Source of the DNA: Desulfosporosinus sp. UBA5188
GTDB taxonomy: Bacteria > Bacillota > Desulfitobacteriia > Desulfitobacteriales > Desulfitobacteriaceae
Direction: 5' to 3'
Assembly: GCA_002413075.1 (NCBI GenBank)
Contig: DHWG01000030.1
Coordinates: forward strand, 1-14,320
Length of the DNA: 14,320 nt
The position numbers were made by a program, and so were the translations under genes. Shown here one piece after another: positions 13,893 to 14,320 of the stretch. Under the pieces are notes generated by a model. The model was not told where the DNA came from and did not search any database. It saw only the letters and a list, made by a program, of their open reading frames with translations. How positions within the stretch are numbered: the first letter of the stretch is position 1; each line of letters starts with the position of its first letter.

Positions 13893-14297
13893 CAGCCATG
13901 CATTCGTCGTGACAAACTAGGGCTTTAATCCTTGATGCAAGCAGGCAGGGTACCCGGCCATTCGACATCCTTGTCTCAGGGCCCACGGAACACATCCCCA
14001 CTTGTAAGAGCGCTGTCCAAGGATGGACGAGTGTCCCTGTAGCCAAGGATGGCGAAAAGGGACCTTTATGGAAGAGGATTAATGCCAAGTTTGGCTACGA
14101 CTCACGCAAAGGCCTCGGAGCGTGTGATCGCGGGCCTCCGGGGTTTGAGGATCGGATGAAACGTTGAAGTCTATGCAGAACAGCAAAAATTCGTGCCAGC
14201 AACCCCAGAGACAAGACGGTGCACATAGAATGTGCCGTCTCCCAAGTCTCTCGTCACCAAACACGAATTCTCAACTATCTTCATAGCAGTACTCAAC

Positions 14298-14320
14298 GGT
14301 CCAATTGGTCCAATTGGTCC
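14298..14320. repeat. 9-bp tandem repeat at the right edge
   Basis: Two and a half units of ggtccaatt (14298-14306, 14307-14315, 14316-14320), running off the window. Each junction contains the palindrome CCAATTGG. Confidence 0.9.

Larger units (their letters stand above)
13811..14320 (-). ncRNA. Large structured noncoding RNA, OLE RNA candidate (reaches window edge)
   Basis: At least 510 nt without a believable protein: the frames present are short, lack ribosome sites and read as Cys/His/Arg/Ser-rich text. G+C is higher than in neighbouring DNA. Complementary segments are dense: CGUUGAG/UUCAACG (14298-14292 with 14168-14162); AAUUCGUG/CACGAAUU (14269-14262 with 14195-14188); GAGAC/GUCUC and an 11-bp bulged hairpin inside (14214-14240); GUCCCU/AGGGAC (14063-14058 with 14038-14033) around a GCCA-UCCU-UGGC hairpin; GUCCA-UCCU-UGGAC (14028-14015); GACA-AGGA-UGUC (13975-13964); and a long-range CAUCCG/CGGAUG (14158-14153 with 13833-13828). 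In three helices the minus strand forms G-U where the plus strand has A-C, so the RNA is read leftward. RNase P, tmRNA and group II intron landmarks are not seen. OLE RNA fits by length, Firmicute host and transcription toward a sporulation locus, but its usual neighbours (ispA, OapA, dxs) are not in view. Confidence 0.6.

Noticed and set aside
13961..13967. A second 0A-box match (TTCGACA)
   Set aside because: It lies inside the hairpin of the structured RNA, with no promoter around it; a chance match is more likely.
13801..14264. Two minus-strand open frames of about 95 and 61 codons
   Set aside because: No ribosome sites, residue content rich in Cys, His, Arg and Ser without domain pattern, and they run through perfect hairpins of the structured RNA.
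13811..14320. RNase P RNA, tmRNA or group II intron
   Set aside because: I see no tRNA-like end, no conserved RNase P core sequence and no domain V hairpin. A covariance-model search would settle it.

Overview
The window looks like a chromosomal segment of an anaerobic, endospore-forming Firmicute, most likely Peptococcaceae (Desulfosporosinus/Desulfitobacterium-like). The evidence is a canonical Spo0A, a 21-codon SpoVM homologue, a PdaB-like sporulation deacetylase, a clostridial single-cluster ferredoxin, strong GGAGG ribosome sites with frequent GTG/TTG starts, and a moderately AT-rich composition. No integrase, transposase or CRISPR array is visible.

Layout. Positions 1-1100 (+): the tail of an unidentified membrane protein, its terminator, and a membrane-anchored polysaccharide deacetylase. 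Positions 1127-1996 (-): a YitT-family membrane protein, divergent from a tRNA-Arg(CCG) at 2141-2216 (+). A perfect 13-bp inverted repeat lies between the two divergent promoters. Positions 2258-5154 (-): a short operon, thymidylate kinase-like gene then oppD then oppF, with its own promoter and terminator. Positions 5182-10943 (-): a complete oligopeptide ABC importer operon oppA-oppB-oppC-oppD-oppF. The oppDF pair of the short operon looks like a duplicate of the pair in the complete one. Positions 11255-12052 (-): spo0A with an upstream 0A box. Positions 12496-12687 (+): ferredoxin. Positions 12779-13782 (-): a secreted or anchored hypothetical protein, spoVM, and a 116-residue orphan protein.

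The right-hand ~510 bp (13811 to the window edge) has no credible protein. It is richer in G+C than its surroundings and packed with complementary segments. In three helices the pairing is better on the minus strand, because G-U there replaces A-C mismatches. I read it as a large structured noncoding RNA transcribed toward the 116-residue gene, spoVM and spo0A. Its size, host lineage and position near a sporulation locus make OLE RNA the first family to test, but I cannot confirm this from sequence alone.

How the parts may work together (inference): Spo0A starts sporulation; SpoVM localises coat assembly on the forespore; the PdaB-like enzyme acts on spore peptidoglycan; and Opp importers supply peptides and, in Bacillus (spo0K), the signalling peptides that feed Spo0A phosphorylation. 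The spoIVB gene that usually precedes spo0A is absent here; an isolated minus-strand terminator-like hairpin lies upstream of spo0A instead.
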